Below are positions 22,120-33,059 of a DNA stretch of 64,000 nt, piece after piece. Source of the DNA: Psococerastis gibbosa (lineage: Eukaryota > Arthropoda > Insecta > Psocodea > Psocidae); NCBI GenBank assembly GCA_963971405.1, contig OZ020489.1, positions 31,336,290 through 31,400,289 on the forward strand, in the 5' to 3' direction. The notes beneath the pieces are model-generated. The model searched no databases. It had not been told where the DNA came from and was given only the letters and a program-made list of their open reading frames with translations. Numbering within the stretch: position 1 is the first letter of the stretch; every line of letters begins with the position of its first letter. The position numbers and the translations under genes were made by a program.

Positions 22120-22350
22120 TAACAGCTTGTTCATTCATTGACATGAGAGTGGCAGGCAGCAGCGCATCAGCTGTAGGGGAGTAAATATGTAACAATAACA
22201 AAAGCTAATGCAGTGTCAAACAACAGACAGAAACCCCCAACGCATTCAGCACCCGCGTGCCACCCACCAACCGTGCTGGACAGTCACCGAATCTTTCCAA
22301 GTTCCAAGAATCACTTCTTGCGCACCCTTCGTGCACATGGCACAACAAAA
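22120..22350. promoter_or_regulatory. Candidate intronic regulatory patch (speculative)
   Basis: GC-balanced, non-repetitive stretch with the E-box CAGCTG, AACAATAACAAAAGC (Sox-like) and CCGTGCTGG. An 84-codon frame overlaps it (22213-22467) without domain signal. It sits just left of a large palindrome. Confidence 0.2.
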
Positions 22351-22520
22351 GGGCAGTGTTCAGGAATTCGAATGACCTATATTACAATTTCATGGAATTC
22401 TGAATTTAAACAATTTTATTTTCAACTTTTTTTAAATTCATTGTTTAGTGTGTGTCTATCAGTATAGTATTGGGAAGTTTCTAACGGCCCAATTTTAGCG
22501 TTTCTCTACTTGACAACTTT

Positions 22521-23393
22521 TAGCCCGGTCAAGATAGACATGAAAATAGTGGTCAAATAACAAAAATTCCGACAGAGCCAAATTTTGGCACATACCTTGG
22601 TTTTACCATTATAAACCAAATGTCAAAAGTCCCCAAACATCCCATGAGTGCGATAAAAGTTATTCGGGGTCAAAGGTCACAATTTCAGGTTTTTTTGTGT
22701 TTTTTTCTCGAAAACGGTAAGTTTTATCAAAAATATGTATGCACCAAATTTGTAGATCTTTCAATTCTCAATAAAAAAAGGCGTCAATCATTTTTTTTTC
22801 AATGGCCACCATTCCTGAGATATCGCGCTTGTGAGTCACGCCCCACATTAATATGCACACACAGCCACGTATATATAGGTACATATTTAGGTACTTAAGC
22901 ATGCCTATTCACGTCTCTTTCATCTATACACAGGGGCGCCTAGTTTTGAAAGTCTGGGGGGGGGGGGCAAAAAGTGTATAAACAATACGTATTTGTTACA
23001 AGCGTCTACTATTATAGTTTCTGCTGAACAATATTGTATAAATATGTACATATACGTGGCTGTAGTGCCGTGCATATTAGGTGGGGCGTGACTCTTATAC
23101 AAGCGCAATATCTCAGGAATGGTGGCCTTTGCAATAAAAAATGACACTTTTTTATTGAGAATTGAAAGATCTACAAATTTGGAGCATAGATATTTTTGAA
23201 AAAACGTACCGTACTCGAGAAAAAAACAAAAAACCTGAAATTGTGACTTTTGACCCCCAAATAACTTTTATCGCACACATGGGATCATTGGGGGCTTTTG
23301 ACAATTTGTTAATAATGGTAAAACCAAGGTATGTGCCAAAATTTGGCTCTGCCGGAATTTTTGTTATTTGGAATTTCTATCTTGACCGGGCTA
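22521..23393. mobile_element. Family C element: 873-bp palindrome, TA-flanked
   Basis: Ends are exact complements (TAGCCCGGTCAAGATAG at 22521; CTATCTTGACCGGGCTA ending 23393), so a GCCCGG terminus with a TA duplication fits a Tc1/mariner-type element. Arms of about 350 bases pair throughout (GCCAAATTTTGGCACATACC, TGCGATAAAAGTTATT, TAGATCTTTCAATTCTCAAT, GGCCACCATTCCTGAGATAT). The 150-base centre contains a 12-base G run. The 160-codon frame at 23162-23644 runs across its right arm into the next element and is not a gene. Confidence 0.88.
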
Positions 23394-23477
23394 CTTCGCT
23401 CGAAGGAAATTCCTATTCTGAAAACCTTTTGTGGACCTTGCTTAGTCAACGACCACATTGTTCTTTACGATATTATT

Positions 23478-24296
23478 GCTTTCCAATTTATACGCAGCAA
23501 AGCTTTGTGACGGTCAAAATTTTTGATTCCGAGATTTCAACGGATTTACACGTTTTAAGGTCCCTGGAACACATAAAAGTGGTTTTTACGAAATGTCTGA
23601 CTGTACGTCGATTTCCGGGCAAACTACTCGGACGATTTCGATGAAATGCGGGACGTAGGTTCACAAAAATCATACCTCGAGAGCACTTTTTTTATTTGGG
23701 GTTAACTCAATTTTAGGTGGTTTTATTCTCGAAAAAACTTCAAAATTATTTCCCAAACACGGCTCCAACGATTTCTTTTAAATTCACATATATTGTAGTT
23801 GTTATTAATGTTGATAAAATGCAGAGGGTCACTTGCCCCTTGATAGTTTGCTTCTGGGGGTAAAAAAATAAAAATAACTAAATTTTAAAGAAAAATGACT
23901 AAAAAATATTTTTTCTGCGAAACCTTTCTATCGATGATTTCTACCTTCAGGTATGTTTTAGGTGTTGAATTGAGTAACGAAACCGGACAGATTGCTTTCC
24001 CAGAAAAGCATTTGGTTTTGTACAAACAATGTTTTTTTTTTTAAATTATAGAAAATTCACGATCAAATGCATTGCGTGTCCTGCCAGTATTGCTGTGTGG
24101 TATTGTGTTGGTCTGACCTATCTAGAATTTACCTCACCTCCAGTGACGTCAGGTGGACCACCCCCCCCCCCCAACCCCGAGATATTGGAAATGTAACCAT
24201 AGGAAAATTATTTACCATGAAATTACTCATTTTCTCTATTAACTAATTTTGATAAATTGCTGGAAAGCACGTTCGAGTAAACTCGGACCGGTTCTT
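23478..24296 (+). mobile_element. Family B element, copy 2
   Basis: Starts TGCTTTCCAATTTATACG, contains GATTCCGAGATTTCAACGGA, TACCTTCAGGTATGTTTTAG, CACCTCCAGTGACGTCAGGT and a C run, and ends GTAAACTCGGACCGGTTCT. Collinear with 13818-14649 with many point differences. Lies 84 bp from the family C palindrome. Confidence 0.85.
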
Positions 24297-24520
24297 AATG
24301 TTGTATCCCCGTGAATTTTAGCACAAGTTCTCGGTGACAGGTTGCCAACCCCCCTCGGGTACCGGTGTACAAACGACAACGGACAAGCTGAGGCATTCTT
24401 ACCATTTAAAGAACATGAAACCTATATTAGCAAATTTACGCAACTCTCATTTCAAGTAGAATTGGTACTGCATAGTATAGTATAACAAAAAGCTATGTGT
24501 TTTAATAAACCCAGTGTTTC

Positions 24521-25088
24521 GTTATCTTCAATTGTTTGTCAGTACGTACTTCTGGCCATATCAGTACGTCTCAGTGACTCAGTCATGCTTAAATGAGTGT
24601 ACGTCCAATAGGAAATTGACATCAAAATTTAATACATCTTTTTATTTAATTAACTAAGCAAGTTATAAAAATATTGGTTCATTTTAGTTGTAGAAGACTA
24701 CTTTATAAATCATATAAAAGGCCTTATTAATTTTTGGTTTTGCAGTTTTTCCATGGCATCTGTTTTATGAAAAAGTTACGGGATCAAAAATTAAGAACCG
24801 GTCCGAGTTTACTCGAACATGCTTTCCAATTTATCAAGTGGTAGCTAGAGAAAATGAGTAATTTCATGGTAAATAATTTTCTTATAGTTAAATTTCCGAT
24901 ATTTCGGGGGGGGGGGGGGGGGTGGTGGTTGTCTACCTCACGTCAATGGAGGTGAGGTAAATTCTAGATAGGTCAGACCAACAAATTACCACACAGCAAT
25001 AATGGAAGGGCACGCAATGCATTTGACTGTGAATTTTCTATCATTTTTCCAAAAGCATTTTTTTTTGCACAAAACCAAATTGTTTTTT
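24521..25088 (-). repeat. 568-bp tandem duplication, unit 1
   Basis: The 568 bases recur at 25089-25656 with few differences (ATTGTTTGTCAGTACGTACT at both starts, TTTTTTGCACAAAACCAAAT at both ends). Unit 1 holds 273 bases of unique flank plus the 3' part of a minus-strand family B element (24794-25088). The junction falls on the shared word TTGTTTTTTG, suggesting microhomology or template switching. Confidence 0.9.
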
Positions 25089-25656
25089 GTTATCTTCAAT
25101 TGTTTGTCAGTACGTACTTCTGGCCATATCAGTACGTCTCAGTGACTCAGTCATGCTTAAATGAGTGTACGTCCAATAGGAAATTGACATCAAAATTTAA
25201 TACATCTTTTTATTTAATTAACTAAGCAAGTTATAAAGATATTGGTTCATTTTAGTTGTAGAAGACTACTTTATAAATCATGTAAAAGGGCGTCATTAAC
25301 TTTTGGTTTTGCAGTTTTTCTATGGCATCTGTTTTATGAAAAAGTTACGGTACCAAAAATTAAGAACCGGTCCGAGATTACTCGAACATGCTTTCCAATT
25401 TATCAAGTGGTAGCTAGAGAAAATGAGTAATTTCATGGTAAATAATTTTCTTATAGTTAAATTTCCGATATTTCGGGGGGGGGGGGGTTGTCTACCTGAC
25501 GTCAATGGAGGTGAGGTAAATTCTAGATAGGTCAGACCAACAAATTACCACACAGCAATAATGGAAGGGCACGCAATGCATTTGACTGTGAATTTTCTAT
25601 CATTTTTCCAAAAGCATTTTTTTTTGCACAAAACCAAATTGTTTTTTGGGAAAGCA
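25089..25656 (-). repeat. 568-bp tandem duplication, unit 2
   Basis: Second unit of the same duplication. It runs on without break into the rest of the family B element, so it is probably the original context. The G run inside the unit differs in length (17 against 14). Confidence 0.9.
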
Positions 25657-26199
25657 ATCTGTCCGGTTTCGTTACTCAATTTAACACCTAAAACTTGCCT
25701 GAAGGTAGAAATCATCGATGGAAAGGTTTCACAGAAATATTATATTTTAGTAAGTTTTCATTAAAATTTAGTTATTTTTATTTTTTTTTAAATATCAAGG
25801 GGCAAGCGACCCCCGCATTTTGTCAACAATAATAACGACTACAATATATGAGAATTTAAAAGAAATCGTTGGAGCCGTTTTGGATAAATAATTTTTTTAG
25901 ACGTTTTTTTTGAGTTTTTTGAAAATAAAACCCTCCCCCCCAAATTGAGATAGCCCAAAATAAAAAAAAGATCGCGTGGTATGATTTTTGTGAACCTACA
26001 TGCCGAATTTCATCAAAATCGACTGAGTAGTTTGCCCGGAAATCGACGAACAGACAGACAGAGCGACAGACAGACATTTCGTAAAAACCACTTTTTTGGG
26101 CTCCTGGGACCTCAAAACGTGTAAATCCGTTGAAATCTCGGAATCGAAAATTTCGACCATCACAAAGCTTTCCTTATACTACGTATTAATTGGAAAGCA
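25363..26199 (-). mobile_element. Family B element, copy 3 (complete, inverted)
   Basis: Runs from AGAACCGGTCCGAGATTACT to TTAATTGGAAAGCA, the mirror of copies 1 and 2, with the CAGACAGACAGA.CGACAGACAG run at 26050. Its 3' 290 bases were duplicated to 24794-25088. Confidence 0.85.
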
Positions 26200-26864
26200 A
26201 AAATATTCTAGGCATGATGCATGAAGTAGTCTTCGATAACTTAAATGGGCCAAATGTTTAATATCTTGCTTTTTCAATTAAGTAAAAAGTCTGTAAAAAC
26301 AACGGAGTTTGGGGTTCCCATTTCCTACAAGAAATAAATAAGCAACCAAATCACCAAAACTGCTGAAATTTTGACTTGGTTCACATAGTAACGTTATTCC
26401 TCGTTCAAATAGGAATATAGATTTTACAGGACGGCACAGTTATCTATAAACGATTAGAGATAATTAATTTTAAAAAAACTCGGGTATAAAAAACAAGTAA
26501 TGATCTTACAAGTAATTAGCCATCTCTGAAGTCTATTTCTAAAGCATAATTATTGGCAGTAAGGTTGACTTCAAATTTATTGATCTAAAGTATATTAATT
26601 TAACATTAAAACTAACCGTCAATAGCACTAAGCAAGTCGAAACAATTCATTCACATTTGGCACTATACCAGCAGTCAATATAATAGATACGCAGTTTCTT
26701 TTGTAAGGTCTCCACCGACTAGAGCCCACAGAATTGTCGAATATATCATGGCCATTATTATGAAATATGGAGCCGTAATTATGATTTATGAAAGTTCAAA
26801 CGCACTCAATACCGCACTACCAATGGCATTGGTACTGGATAAGCTGTGGCCCTTTACCTCGCTG
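26200..26864. other. Spacer, no feature
   Basis: AT-rich; nothing recognised. Confidence 0.4.
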
Positions 26865-27288
26865 TTTCTTCTTCTTCAAGTTACAGCCGGATGACTGGTT
26901 GGCAGCAACATGTGACTTCGATGCCTCCACTCCCCTCGATCCTGGCACGCTCTCTTCAGCTCCACGTATGTCTTGGCCCCTACATCCTCCATAACTTGCT
27001 GCAGGTAATCGTTTCTTGGGCGCCCAGGTCGGTTTCACACCTTCTATTGTTCCCTCTATGATGCAGCTTACTATGTTTTCGTGTCTAAGCAAAGGGCCAA
27101 TCCAGCGAGCTCTTCTTTTCCTTATCGATGCAACGAGAGTTTTTGTATCGCTTACTCTGGATAGAACGTCATCATTTGCAACATGGGCTTGCCAAGGTAT
27201 TAGTATAAGCATGCGACGATAGCACCACATCTCAAATGTTTCGAGTTTCTTTATTTGTTTCTCACTTATGCACCACGTTTCACATCCT
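26865..27288 (-). pseudogene. Non-LTR retrotransposon ORF2 C-terminal relic 3 with GAA tail
   Basis: Minus strand gives KLETFEMWCYRRM, then RVSDTKTLVASIRKRRARWI, LLRHENIVSCIIEGTIEG, then a frameshift before the GRPRK-like word (seen as WAPKKRLPAASY). Just upstream CETWCISEKQIK continues the family pattern. It ends CCGGCTGTAACTTGAAGAAG at a GAA run, exactly like the plus-strand relic ending at 12687. Same family as 12326-12687, separate insertion. Confidence 0.85.
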
Positions 27289-27373
27289 TAAAGAGCTCCA
27301 AACCAGGGACTTTACCATTCGTCTTCTTAGTCCAAGGCTTATGTTGTTTGACTCAACTGTCGTTTAGCTGTTT

Positions 27374-27670
27374 AAGGGAGCTAAAACTTTGAGGGAAGAC
27401 TCACATAAGAAAAGCGCCGTGGCATGACAACCCAAACGGCTTGAGTACTGGAAGAGGCTCCTCTTTCTTGCCATGATTAATCGCATTGTACCTTATGTTA
27501 TGCTGTGGTTCGCGACTGATTGAATTCCCCCTTGGCCTGAGCAAGGGAGCTACAACTCTGAGGGAAAACTCACATAAGAAAAGCGCCTTTACATGACAAC
27601 CCAAAAGGCTTGAGTACTGGAAGAGGCCCCTCTTTCTTGATAAATTATGTTTAATCGCATTGTACCTTTT
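27374..27670. repeat. Tandem duplication with 169-bp offset
   Basis: AAGGGAGCTAAAACTTTGAG, CTCACATAAGAAAAGCGCC, CATGACAACCCAAA.GGCTTG and CTGGAAGAGGC recur 169 bases later (27374-27497 against 27543-27670). Small differences show moderate age. Function unknown. Confidence 0.85.
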
Positions 27671-28003
27671 GCTTATTGCCCGGAAGCAAATTGTAATATG
27701 TGGAAGTAAATAGTTCTGAACATGAAAAAAACACCATTACCTCTTACTTCTAGTTTTTAATCTAGAAGTAAATACTTGTTTTTATGAATTTAGCTGAATA
27801 ACTGCAGCGTATACTTTTTGCTCGATGTTCAGGAACCATTTTGGTCCCTCAGGCTTTAGATGCCCTTTATCACATCGAAAATTCCAAACCGTCAACAACT
27901 CTAAGCAAGGAATTGTCGAAGTCTCTACGGTATTCATCTCTAAAGTAATATACAATGCTACTGCCCAAAACAACCTATTGGCTCATTCTAAAACACTAGG
28001 CCC
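27671..28003. other. Spacer, no feature
   Basis: Overlapping frames on both strands at 27782-28046 have no convincing domain. Confidence 0.35.
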
Positions 28004-28159
28004 AAGGACGGATACAGGGGGGGGGGGGCAGCTACCCAAATTTTAGTAAATCTGTTGTAAGTTATATTACGCTCTTATTTAATCGATACAGTACATGTTT
28101 TTCCTATTTTGACCCACAACTACCCCCCCCCCCCCTCAAATGGGCTGGATCCGTTCCTG
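28004..28159. mobile_element. Family E MITE, copy 3
   Basis: CCAAGGACGGATACAGGGGG to AAATGGGCTGGATCCGTTCC, with subterminal runs of 13 G and 14 C. Closest match is 19177-19325. Confidence 0.75.
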
Positions 28160-28194
28160 TGCAGACCAACGTACTAGTTTTTCATCACCATCAT

Positions 28195-28500
28195 AAATAA
28201 ATAAATATATATTTCTATTAAATTATACAATCAAGTAATCAACAAGTAATCGACAAGACAGTATATAAATTAAATTCGCAAAATATCGTCAAAATCAGGT
28301 AGTAAAGTTCTGTCATTGTGTTCGTGCCTCAGTGACAGTGTAGAAAGCTTTCCCAAGAGATGGTCTCTAATGGGAAAGTTGGTAGCATTTCTCGCCGCTC
28401 TCAGTTCAATCGGGAGTTTTCAAAGATTGGCGAAACCTTGTATAGTGATCCAGTCGCTCACACTTGGCTGTGTGTGGTGCTGGCCTTACAAGGTCTGCCC
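28195..28500 (+). repeat. Repeat F, copy 1 (possible retroelement 5' region with ORF start)
   Basis: Matches 34703-34995 over about 300 bases (TCGTCAAAATCAG, CAAGAGATGGTCTCTAA, CATTTCTCGCCGCTCTCAGT, TCAATCGGGAGTTTTC, CTCACACTTGGCTGTG). An ATG at 28360 opens a 60-codon frame (MVSNGKVGSISRRSQFNREF). Copy 2 keeps the ATG and frame across a 6-base indel. Family unknown. Confidence 0.65.
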
Positions 28501-28593
28501 TTTGCCTCGTGTTGTAGGTGTGGGTATCCCCACTTTGTTTAAATTCCCACCACACCTCAGGCTTTAAGATATGATATGTAAAATGCATCTATA

Positions 28594-28820
28594 GTCAGGA
28601 CATATGGAGTAGTGGTACAGACTCAGACTTTCACCCGAAAGGTTGCTGGTTCGAGTCTCACACTTGCTACATTTCCTGGACATGCTTGGGAGGGCATGTA
28701 AAGCAGGCGGTCCCGGGTCTTCCTAGTTGAGTGTAAGAGAGGGCTTTATAGCCCTAACTCCGCTAGGTTGGCTTAGTAATGGAGCAAAAAGTCAATATTT
28801 ATTTTATATTATTTATTTAT
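28594..28820 (+). mobile_element. SINE-1, full-length copy
   Basis: GGAGTAGTGGTACAGACTCA, ACTTTCACCCGAAAGGTTG, B box GGTTCGAGTCTC, GAGGGCATGTAAAGCAGGCG, CCTAACTCCGCTAGGTTGGC, and a TATTTATTTTATATTATTTA tail. The anticodon-loop word CTTTCAC is that of tRNA-Glu(TTC), the basis for calling it Glu-like. Confidence 0.92.
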
Positions 28821-29439
28821 ATATGTAAAGACTTGGGACTGCCATCGTCATTGTACTATCGTTCTTGAAGAACCCTATAGCCACTGCAACAACATCCTGC
28901 CACCATTCGTCACTAAATGCTGTGCTAGTTTTTGCTTTTATATATATTGCTGTATCTGATTATGTATTATATACCAGACTAGATTATCAAAAATAACCTA
29001 AGAAGTAAGCACAACCCTTAAAATGACCTGTTCGTCTATGCTATGGAACGCTCATCTATGAATTAAAAAGTAAAAAACACAAGCCCTGAGGGTAGCTTAA
29101 GCTTACTTAGTAGGCAACACGACTAAGCAAAGATGAATCTCGAAAGAGAAAAAAGATTGAATAGGCCCAGTAATGCTATCACAAGTCCCATCTCAATAGG
29201 CGTGATTGATTTCTGTAAATATACAGGATTTACAGGGGGATTTTAGATTTTAGATAAAGATCCTATGATCGCTTCATATTGGACGTATATGGGAGATGCT
29301 ATCTCGACCACTTGTAAATTATTTTCTTCGGTGTCTATATGATGCATCCCTTCGCCTTAGTTACCAATATTGTATTCAGTGTGTTGATTTTCATTTGCTT
29401 TTGATATTGCTTGCTTATTTTTTTCTTTCATATATACAT
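28821..29439. other. Spacer, no feature
   Basis: AT-rich; nothing recognised. Confidence 0.4.
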
Positions 29440-29690
29440 ATTCTGCACTAAAGACGGAGAGTGAAACAACGCTGAAATAGATGCAATACTCAACGGAGAA
29501 GACCAGTCCAGTTCATAAAAGCCAAAGCATAAAATGGCTTGGACAACTAGCCGGACGTCCACGAAAACGCTGGATGGATGAGATGGAAACTGACCTTCGC
29601 GAGTTGGGAGTCCGGAGATGGTGGAGCGTTGTTCAAAACAAGTTCGAATCTCGGAAGTTGGCAAGTTTGTCAGACGGTTGTTGAGTGGTT
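29440..29690 (+). pseudogene. Non-LTR retrotransposon C-terminal relic 4 (internally deleted)
   Basis: Frame 29481-29684 reads VHKSQSIKWLGQLAGRPRKR, then MDEMETDLRELGVRRWW. This matches the post-RT pattern IRWLGHxxRM..GRPRKRWMDExExDLRxLGVRxWR of insect-type non-LTR elements. The segment between WLGQLA and GRPRK is deleted relative to the family. Similar to the relic at 52950-53320, different from the GAA-tailed relics. Confidence 0.8.
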
Positions 29691-29754
29691 GCGATATAGA
29701 TATAGCGAAAATTGGAACTTAGTTGAACCACTTAACGAGAGTAGGGGAATTATC

Positions 29755-29884
29755 GGCTTCGGTTGCAAGGTGGTAACGTGTTTGCTTACCATGCGATCGG
29801 CGACGTGTCGCCACTCAGCACAAATATTAATTTGCATTGTAGGGGCACAATTAGACACTAAAGGCTGAGTGTATGATAAGTTAA
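29755..29884 (+). mobile_element. SINE-2 copy c (truncated)
   Basis: GGCTTCGGTTGCAAGGTGGT, AACGTGTTTGCTTACCATGC, GATCGGCGACGTGTCGCCAC match SINE-2. The segment with GCACTTGTGCGAGTCT is deleted and the 3' half is diverged. Confidence 0.6.
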
Positions 29885-29929
29885 GTATCTACGTCCACCA
29901 AAAATGAAAGAAAACTAGGCAATTACAGC

Positions 29930-30242
29930 CAGTGCCCGGTTTGGCTGTGGGGCTAGGAAGGTCATGGCCTCAGGGCCCACACAAGAAACCACAAAATTCA
30001 AAATAGTAATAGATTAAAAAACAAAAACAAACTAATTCAAATAAATAAACTTTGGCGGGAAATTAACGTGCCGTGGCATTAATGATAAATCGCCTTACTC
30101 TTCCCTTCCATTTAGCATCCTGTGTTTCTATTTTATAAATGATGGTAGAATATTTGTGTAAGGGTGCAAGACTTTTCTACCCGAGAAAGCCCCCCCCCCC
30201 AATTCCGGCCCAGGGGCGCCTACAAGGCCAAACACGGCACTG
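29930..30242. mobile_element. 313-bp hAT-like MITE with perfect 8-bp target-site duplication
   Basis: Starts CAGTGCCCGGTTTGGC and ends GGCCAAACACGGCACTG (inverted, 14 of 17 positions agreeing). ATTACAGC flanks both ends exactly (29922-29929, 30243-30250). CAG..CTG termini with 8-bp duplication are diagnostic of hAT. No transposase; a 10-base C run lies near the right end. Confidence 0.9.
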
Positions 30243-30250
30243 ATTACAGC

Positions 30251-30875
30251 CAAAGACAATACTCAAATTAGATTCGAGGTGCGCAGAAGCATGGTGGAGC
30301 TTCGCGCCCTCACTCCCTCCCCAATGGAATGAGTAGGTACAAGCCAGTCATATCACCTATCATAAACAATATAGAGAAACCCCTTAAAAGAGTTAAGTTA
30401 GTTGACATCGACAATAAATATAAGTAATGTGCTTTCAACATTAAATCCGACAATACGAAACCAAAGTTTAAGCGGTTAAGATAGGCATCGGACAAGTTAG
30501 AGACAGGCGTACGTCAAGGCGCAGTTACCAGATGGATCGTGTCAGAGTATGGGGTGAAAGCCATAAAAAGGGGGCTCGCATTGTCATGCAGATGCTAGGG
30601 GGTGGGCTGCTCCTTAATCACCCTGTATAAAAACAATATTAACGGAGACCCGTCTTCCGCGGATTACTGCCGTAAGCTCCGTTTAATGAAACTCAGGAGT
30701 AACACCCCAACATTTATTGACATTGTAATCATCAAATTTATCAGCCTTCAGCTGATGGATTCAGCCTTGCTTTCGTATTTTACGTAGTATAGCATTTATT
30801 GCAGCCAAAGCATTAAGGAAGGAATTTCTGGTCAAAAATATTCCTCTGGCTGCAGTACACATTTTTCTTATTTCT
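30251..30875. other. Spacer, no feature
   Basis: Unassigned, slightly GC-richer around 30490-30620. Confidence 0.4.
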
Positions 30876-31058
30876 AAAAAAGGTTAATTGCATCAAAACA
30901 ATTTAATGAATGTATCTCTTTAACCTCTTCAATCACCTCACTAAGTAACCTAATAGGTACTTGTGACGAGTTACGACGCGTCTCCGACCGCAAGGTGTGT
31001 GGAGACTCGTACAAGTACGGTACAAGCACGCTACCACCTGGCCAGTTGCCACCGAAGT
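30876..31058 (-). mobile_element. SINE-2 copy d
   Basis: Minus strand: CACTTCGGTGGCAACTGGCC, AGGTGGTAGCGTGCTTG, GAGTCTCCACACACCTTGCG, GTCGGAGACGCGTCGTAACT, TACCTATTAGGTTACTTAG, ACATTCATTAAATTGTTTTG and an A-rich tail (inverse TTTCTAAAAAAGG at the low end). Confidence 0.78.
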
Positions 31059-32685
31059 GCGCTTGTGCATTGTGCAGCCATTCCTCAACCCAGCTATTTC
31101 CGGTAACTTGACCACGCGATTAGCAGGTACCCGATGTCACGCCAAATTTTATTCGCAAGGGCTGCCAATGCCAGGCAGCGAACCAGCTAGTAACTAGTGT
31201 TTCATTGTTATTTTGGGGCCCTATTTGGGTAATAAATATTTGCAGGGTAGCGATACTAGGTATTGTATTCCGCCGTTGCTTCTGCGAAATATTTTACGTT
31301 GCAAATTAACCAGAGGGAGGTGACAGTGTCCATAGACCGTCTTAAGCCAGCGAATATACTTCATTCAGAACCAGAAGAAAGCAATCTCAATCATCAATTA
31401 ATATCAAAAAAGTGACGTTTGCACCAGCTCCTACAACCTCATCTGGCAGAAAAATCAATAGGCCGAAACGGTTCATGATATAGCTTCATTAAGCCCTGTT
31501 TTTCGCTTATTCTACCTCAATTTTAAGAGGGAGGAATTACCTGGTACCTGGCTACCTGCATCAGAGAATGGAGTCACCTAGGTTGTGGCAAAGCCAATTT
31601 GGTAACCTTGGCACTTGGGAATTTGTCGCCCGGGGCACATGACTTCCGAACGATCTATTGGCAATGTTGTAATACTCAAGCCCCTACACCTCCACATGAT
31701 TTGCTTGCGGCAGTGGGGACCAATAGAAGATCCGCCATCTTTTGCCTCAGATTTTCGCGCCAAATGAAACTATAGTTATCTTATGGTACCTAACCCAACA
31801 TTTTTAAAACAAAAAAAAATGCGTCTTTATTAAATATTTAGGCTGTCTAACTTCACTATTATAATTAATAGGCTTTCCCAAAATAGCTGAAAATTATGTG
31901 GATTAAAAAAACAATAGCATCAAAAAAATTCAATCATACAAAACAACAACTATACTGTACCCTATGAAATTTAAAATGTAGCAAATGCAAAATTCAATTG
32001 TAGGCAATAATAACAGGGCAACAAAAAAGCATTTTCTCTTAGTTTTTAAATAAAATACAGAATACCCCCTGCTGTGAGCCCAAAAATGGCGGAAATCAAA
32101 TGACCATGCGACATTAGCGCCAATGGTACTTCTAGTATATTATATTAGAAGTTCTTTGGTAATACTATTTAACAAAGGGTTAGTTGGACTTACATTGTCT
32201 GTTGTGTTAATAGTCATTAGAGGCATGGGCGTCAGTCATCGAACAATTACGGTGGAGCCCATTGTCAGAGGAAGGGAGCGACGTTTCGGGAGTGGGTGCT
32301 ACCATTTTGCAACATTACCAACTTCCATGGTGGCTGGCCAAGTAAAAAGGGAATATACTCGAAATTGCGAAAAAAACTGCAACAACAATAACTCATAAAG
32401 TTCGCCAATAAATTTTCTTGGTCAACTTTAATGTTTTTATTTCTAAAAGAAAATTCCACTGCAATATATTTCTCATGAAAACTTTTGCCAACTACCGCAT
32501 TTCAATTGCTGGTTGCCAATGCGAATTACAAAATTTTAATGCAATAGATATAAAATGGTACAGGCTATACGCCATATCTTTAAATGCGCATACAGTAGGT
32601 TAGTAGCCTATAAAGTCCGTAATGTTTTTCAAGCGGGCCACAGATTTCTTCCTTGAGAGCCGTTGGGCGTAGTATATTATTTAAA
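31059..32685. other. No recognisable feature
   Basis: AT-rich stretch with no supported frame; a 91-codon frame at 32123-32398 lacks any domain. Confidence 0.45.
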
Positions 32686-32803
32686 TACACTTGCTACATT
32701 TTCCGACCATGCTTCAGAGGGCATGTAAAGCAGGTGGACCCGGGCCTTCCTAGTTGGACTCAGGTTGGCTTTGGAATGGAACAAAAAAATCAGTCTTTAT
32801 TTC
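32686..32803 (+). mobile_element. SINE-1 fragment, head missing
   Basis: ACTTGCTACATTTTCCGACC, ATGCTTCAGAGGGCATGTAA, AGCAGGTGGACCCGGGC, CTTCCTAGTTG, GGTTGGCTTTGGAATGGAAC and CAGTCTTTATTT. About 50 bases (TGTAAGAGAGGG to CCGC) are deleted. Confidence 0.75.
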
Positions 32804-33059
32804 TAGTTATAATCCTAGGGAAAACTGAGGGCTCCCGGTATAGAAGGAAGAAGAAAGTGTTTTATTAGCTTGATGAGTTTCTGGTGAATGCGTAAAATAA
32901 ATTTTTGTAATTGTTCTTACAATGGACTAATTTTATTTCGTTTTGTAAATTTTTATCTTTATTTTTATTCTTGTTAGTTATTTAAGCTAAATGTTAGATT
33001 TTAAGTGTTTTTAGTTTAGTTATAATTGTACTGTATTGCATTGTGTTGGGTTCAATATA

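Noticed and set aside
23162-23644. 160-codon open frame on the plus strand
   Set aside because: It runs from the right arm of the family C palindrome across a spacer into family B. The frame is not kept in other copies and it has no domain.
27782-27973. TIPCLELL motif resembling BEL/Pao retrotransposon sequence
   Set aside because: Only about seven matching residues in a 63-codon frame, no further pol motifs around.
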